8,395 bases of DNA from a bacterium (GTDB lineage: Bacteria > Elusimicrobiota > Elusimicrobia > Elusimicrobiales > UBA9959), in the NCBI GenBank assembly GCA_021812825.1, contig JAKAMO010000104.1, positions 1-8,395 on the forward strand, in the 5' to 3' direction. The notes under the pieces are model-generated. The model did no database searches and was not told the DNA's origin. It saw only the letters and a program-made list of their open reading frames with translations. Of this stretch, positions 5,857-8,395 are shown in pieces (positions within the stretch are counted from its first letter, which is position 1; each line of letters begins with the position of its first letter). The position numbers and the translations under genes are program-made.

Positions 5857-7215
5857 ATGTTCAAGAAGGTACTGATCGCCAACCGCGGCGAGATCGCGGT
5901 GCGGGTGATACGCACCCTGCGCGAGATGGGAGTGGGCTCCGTGGCGGTCTACTCCGAGGCCGACAGGTCCTCGCTGCACGTGCGGCTGGCCGACGAGGCC
6001 GTCTGCATAGGCCCCGCCATAGCCAGGGAGAGCTACCTCAGCATACCGGCAATCATCGCGGCCGCCAAGGTCACCGGCGCCGACGCCATACACCCCGGCT
6101 ACGGCTTCCTGTCCGAGAACGCGGACTTCTCCGCCGCCTGCCGCGACAACGGCATCACTTTCATCGGGCCTTCCCCCAAGTCCATCCAGCAGCTGGGCCA
6201 CAAGGCCGAGGCCCGCAAGGTGGCCATGAAGGCCGGCGTGCCGGTGACCCCCGGCACCAAGGACTGCGTGGGCAAGAACTTCAGGACCGAGGCCGCCAAA
6301 GTGGGCTTCCCGCTGATGATCAAGGCGGCGGCCGGCGGCGGCGGCAAGGGCATCCGCATAGTGCGCGAGGAGTCGCAGCTCGAGAAAGAGATGACGATGG
6401 CCTCCAGCGAGGCGCAGGCCGCTTTCGGCAACGGCGAGGTCTATTTCGAGAGGTACATCGAGCTGCCGCGACACATAGAGGTGCAGTTCGCCCGCGACAC
6501 GCACGGCCACACGCTGGCCTTCCCCGAGCGCGACTGCTCCATCCAGCGGCGCCACCAGAAGCTGGTGGAGGAATCCCCTTCCCCGGCGGTGGACAAGAAG
6601 CTGCGCGAGAAGCTGGAGGAGGCCGCGGTGAAGCTGGCGGACGCCGCCAATTACGTGGGCGTCGGCACCGTGGAGTTCCTGCTGGACCAGCAGGGCAACT
6701 TCTACTTCATGGAGGTCAACACCCGCCTGCAGGTGGAGCACCCGGTCACCGAGTACATCACCGGCTTCGACCTGGTGCGCGAGCAGCTGCTGGCGGCCTC
6801 GGGCGAGAGCCTCTTGTACACTGCCTCCCACAGCGTGCCCTACCGCGGCCACGCCATAGAGCACCGCGTCAACGCGGAGGATTTCTCGAAGAACTTCGCC
6901 CCCTCGGTGGGCCGCGTGGAGGAATGGCTGGTACCCGGCGGCCCCGGCATACGCGTGGACACCCACGTCTACGCCGGCTACAACCTCCCGATCTATTACG
7001 ACAGCATGCTGGCCAAGCTGATAGTCTGGGACCAGACCCGCGAGCTGGCCGTGGCCAGGTCGGCCAGGGCCCTGCGCGACTTCCAGGTCTCCGGCATCAA
7101 GACCACCATAGACGCCCACAGCCTGATAGTGCGGAGCGAGGACTTCAAGGCCGGCAAGACCGACACCGGCTTCATGGAGCGCCTGCTCGCTCCGGCGGAG
7201 GCCGCCGGCAAGTAG
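5857..7215 (+). CDS. accC: Biotin carboxylase subunit of acetyl-CoA carboxylase
   Basis: This 452-residue, full-length ATP-grasp enzyme carboxylates biotin on the carrier protein using ATP and bicarbonate. MFKKVLIANRGEIAVR opens the biotin carboxylase N-domain. ATP-binding Lys116 and Lys156 and the glycine loop GGGGKG (160-165) are present. The catalytic set aligned to E. coli AccC is intact: His206, Gln230, His233, Lys235, Glu273, Glu286, Asn288, Arg290, Glu294 and Arg337. The size matches stand-alone AccC (about 450), with no fused carrier or pyruvate-carboxylase domains. GGAGG (5848-5852) lies four bases before the ATG at 5857. It follows the zinc-ribbon gene by 17 bp and its TAG directly abuts the ATG of rfaE2. 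Nothing in it looks degenerate, in contrast to the odd motif in AccB. Confidence 0.95.
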   Translation: MFKKVLIANRGEIAVRVIRTLREMGVGSVAVYSEADRSSLHVRLADEAVCIGPAIARESYLSIPAIIAAAKVTGADAIHPGYGFLSENADFSAACRDNGITFIGPSPKSIQQLGHKAEARKVAMKAGVPVTPGTKDCVGKNFRTEAAKVGFPLMIKAAAGGGGKGIRIVREESQLEKEMTMASSEAQAAFGNGEVYFERYIELPRHIEVQFARDTHGHTLAFPERDCSIQRRHQKLVEESPSPAVDKKLREKLEEAAVKLADAANYVGVGTVEFLLDQQGNFYFMEVNTRLQVEHPVTEYITGFDLVREQLLAASGESLLYTASHSVPYRGHAIEHRVNAEDFSKNFAPSVGRVEEWLVPGGPGIRVDTHVYAGYNLPIYYDSMLAKLIVWDQTRELAVARSARALRDFQVSGIKTTIDAHSLIVRSEDFKAGKTDTGFMERLLAPAEAAGK

Positions 7216-7683
7216 ATGCGCACCTCCGGCAAGATAGTCACGCTGAAGAAGGCTATGGCCCTGCGGGCCGCGCTCAGGAAGGCGGGCAGGATGGCGGTCT
7301 TCACCAACGGCTGCTTCGACCTGCTCCACGCCGGGCACGTCCATTCCCTGGAGAAGGCCCGTTCTATGGGGGATTTCCTTTTCCTCGGCCTGAATTCGGA
7401 CGCCTCGGTGCGCCGCCTCAAGGGCCCCTCCCGCCCCATCAACGGGGCGCGCGACAGGGCCCTGGTCCTGGCCGCCCTGCAGGCGGTGGACGCCGTGGTG
7501 CTGTTCGGCGAGGACACCCCGCTGAAGCTGATAAAGGCCCTGCGCCCTGACGTCCTGGTCAAGGGCGCCGACTACCGCAACGGTACCGTCGTGGGGGCCG
7601 AGTACGCGGGCCGCGTGGCCCTGGTGCCCCTGCTCAAGGGACGCTCCACCACCGCGCTGGCGGGCAAACTCGCCCGCTCCTGA
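7216..7683 (+). CDS. rfaE2: D-glycero-beta-D-manno-heptose-1-phosphate adenylyltransferase (RfaE domain II)
   Basis: This 155-residue cytosolic nucleotidyltransferase transfers AMP to heptose-1-phosphate to make ADP-heptose, a precursor of the LPS inner core. [12 protein letters not shown] (30-41) carries the HxGH nucleotide-binding motif (38-41). [16 protein letters not shown] (60-75), [11 protein letters not shown] (110-120) and the GRSTT segment (142-146) complete the family pattern. It is the stand-alone second domain; the kinase domain (RfaE1) fused to it in E. coli HldE is absent and must be encoded elsewhere if the pathway is complete. The ATG follows the accC stop with no gap and no good ribosome-binding site, so translation probably relies on coupling to accC. 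Confidence 0.92.
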   Translation: MRTSGKIVTLKKAMALRAALRKAGRMAVFTNGCFDLLHAGHVHSLEKARSMGDFLFLGLNSDASVRRLKGPSRPINGARDRALVLAALQAVDAVVLFGEDTPLKLIKALRPDVLVKGADYRNGTVVGAEYAGRVALVPLLKGRSTTALAGKLARS

Positions 7684-7695
7684 ACGCCATTTTTT
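7660..7695 (+). terminator. Weak terminator-like hairpin and T-run at the end of rfaE2
   Basis: GCGGGC (7660-7665) pairs with GCCCGC (7672-7677) around a 6-nt loop inside the last codons of rfaE2, and six T's lie at 7690-7695. The 12-nt gap between stem and T-run is longer than in a standard intrinsic terminator, so the assignment is tentative. It would mark the end of the mtnP-to-rfaE2 transcript. Confidence 0.25.
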
Positions 7696-7710
7696 CCCCC
7701 TAAAGCCCCC

Positions 7711-7725
7711 CCAATTTAATAAAAT
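7711..7725 (+). promoter_or_regulatory. AT-rich promoter-like box before the last gene
   Basis: After a C-rich stretch, the sequence turns sharply AT-rich and contains TAAAAT (7720-7725), the same hexamer as in the box upstream of mtnP. As a -10 element it would start RNA near 7732, only about nine bases before the ATG at 7741. No clear -35 box is seen. Confidence 0.4.
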
Positions 7726-7740
7726 ATGACGATATTACCT

Positions 7741-8395
7741 ATGACCGACATTTTCGACAAGTGCCGCAACTTCACCGTCGCCCGCCAGCTCATAGAGTCG
7801 GGCATCTACCCCTATTTCAAGGAGCTCGAGTCCGAACAGGCCCCTGAAGTGACCATCCAGGGCAAGAAGTTCATCATGTTCGGCTCCAACAACTACCTGG
7901 GCCTGGCCAACGACCCCCGCATGAAGGCCGCCGCCATAGACGCGGTCAAGAAGTACGGCACCGGCGTGGCCGGCTCGCGCTTCCTGAACGGCAACACGGT
8001 GCTGCATACCGACCTGGAGCGGAAGCTGGCCGCTTTCAAGGGCCGCGAAGCGGCCCTTATTTACGCCACCGGCTACCAGATGAACCTGGGCGTGGTCAGC
8101 GCGCTGGTCGGCAAAGGCGATTTCGCGGTGGTCGACAAGCTCGACCACGCCAGCATCCTGGACGGCTGCCGCCTCTCGCACGGCGAGGTGCGCCGCTTCA
8201 AGCACAACAACCCGGCCGACCTGGACCGCGTCCTGAAGGACATCGGCCCCGGCCACGGCAAGCTGGTCATAGTGGACGGCGTCTTCTCGATGGAGGGCGA
8301 CATCGCCCCGGTCCCCGAGATCTCCAGGGTCTGCAGGAAGCATGGCGCCCGCCTGATGGTGGACGACGCGCACGCCACCGGCGTGCTGGGCAAGC
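7741..8395 (+). CDS. Alpha-oxoamine synthase family PLP enzyme (serine palmitoyltransferase/BioF-like), 3' end cut
   Basis: The first 218 codons are present; the window ends before the PLP-binding lysine. Enzymes of this family condense an amino acid with an acyl thioester: serine plus palmitoyl-CoA (sphingolipids), alanine plus pimeloyl thioester (biotin), or glycine plus acetyl-CoA (KBL). Visible motifs are FGSNNYLGL (47-55), [12 protein letters not shown] (73-84), [10 protein letters not shown] (133-142; His136 stacks on PLP), [10 protein letters not shown] (178-187) and [11 protein letters not shown] (207-217; Asp208 and His211 contact PLP). The N-terminal part ([11 protein letters not shown]) and the [11 protein letters not shown] wording feel closest to serine palmitoyltransferase-like proteins, but BioF is not excluded. 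An in-frame ATG at 7726 would add five residues; 7741 is preferred because 7726 abuts the promoter-like box. Neither start has a ribosome-binding site. Confidence 0.85.
   Translation, partial: MTDIFDKCRNFTVARQLIESGIYPYFKELESEQAPEVTIQGKKFIMFGSNNYLGLANDPRMKAAAIDAVKKYGTGVAGSRFLNGNTVLHTDLERKLAAFKGREAALIYATGYQMNLGVVSALVGKGDFAVVDKLDHASILDGCRLSHGEVRRFKHNNPADLDRVLKDIGPGHGKLVIVDGVFSMEGDIAPVPEISRVCRKHGARLMVDDAHATGVLGK

Noticed and set aside
5743..7344. Long minus-strand open frame (533 codons) opposite accC, and similar ones at 4037-5365 and 2399-3496
   Set aside because: They are antisense to well-supported genes and their translations are low-complexity Gly/Ala/Val/His-rich; stop codons are rare in antisense frames of GC-rich genes.
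1..8395. CRISPR array, insertion sequence, tRNA or rRNA gene
   Set aside because: No regularly spaced repeats, transposase, terminal inverted repeats, tRNA T-arm/acceptor pairing or rRNA-like stretch was found.

Overview
The window is GC-rich bacterial DNA with every recognisable gene on the + strand. An outer-membrane beta-barrel protein, a LolD-type ABC ATPase and a heptose-1-phosphate adenylyltransferase together indicate a Gram-negative (diderm) cell that probably makes a heptose-containing LPS. Codon use is distinctive. Despite the high GC content, ATA is a major isoleucine codon and ATT was absent in the two genes counted. A deep-branching, GC-rich diderm lineage such as Elusimicrobiota would fit, but that assignment is a low-confidence impression and the window holds no rRNA or marker gene to settle it.

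Layout. Positions 1-356 hold no convincing gene. They contain a 14-bp palindrome, a three-copy 9-nt repeat and a 9-bp stem-loop just upstream of the first gene. Positions 357-2281 carry an ABC transporter ATPase whose stop codon overlaps (ATGA) the start of an outer-membrane beta-barrel protein; no permease is visible. After a 120-bp gap with an AT-rich promoter-like box, seven same-strand genes follow. The first six have gaps of 0-52 bp: mtnP (methylthioadenosine phosphorylase), cdd (cytidine deaminase), accB (biotin carboxyl carrier protein), a 560-residue zinc-ribbon membrane protein of unknown function, accC (biotin carboxylase) and rfaE2 (heptose-1-phosphate adenylyltransferase domain). 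The seventh, after another AT-rich gap, is the first 218 codons of a PLP enzyme of the alpha-oxoamine synthase family (serine palmitoyltransferase / BioF / KBL group), cut by the window end.

How the genes fit together. mtnP and cdd are nucleoside salvage. accB and accC are two parts of acetyl-CoA carboxylase, which makes malonyl-CoA for fatty acids. rfaE2 activates heptose for the LPS core, and the last gene may start a sphingolipid or biotin pathway using acyl thioesters. From accB onward the theme is therefore envelope lipid and LPS precursor supply, possibly with the membrane zinc-ribbon protein as an accessory.

The most unusual feature is the AccB protein. Its fold, thumb loop and acceptor lysine position are recognisable, but the nearly invariant Ala-Met-Lys-Met biotinylation motif reads Val-Gly-Lys-Glu. 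An uncharacterised zinc-ribbon/TPR membrane protein sits between this odd carrier and its biotin carboxylase.
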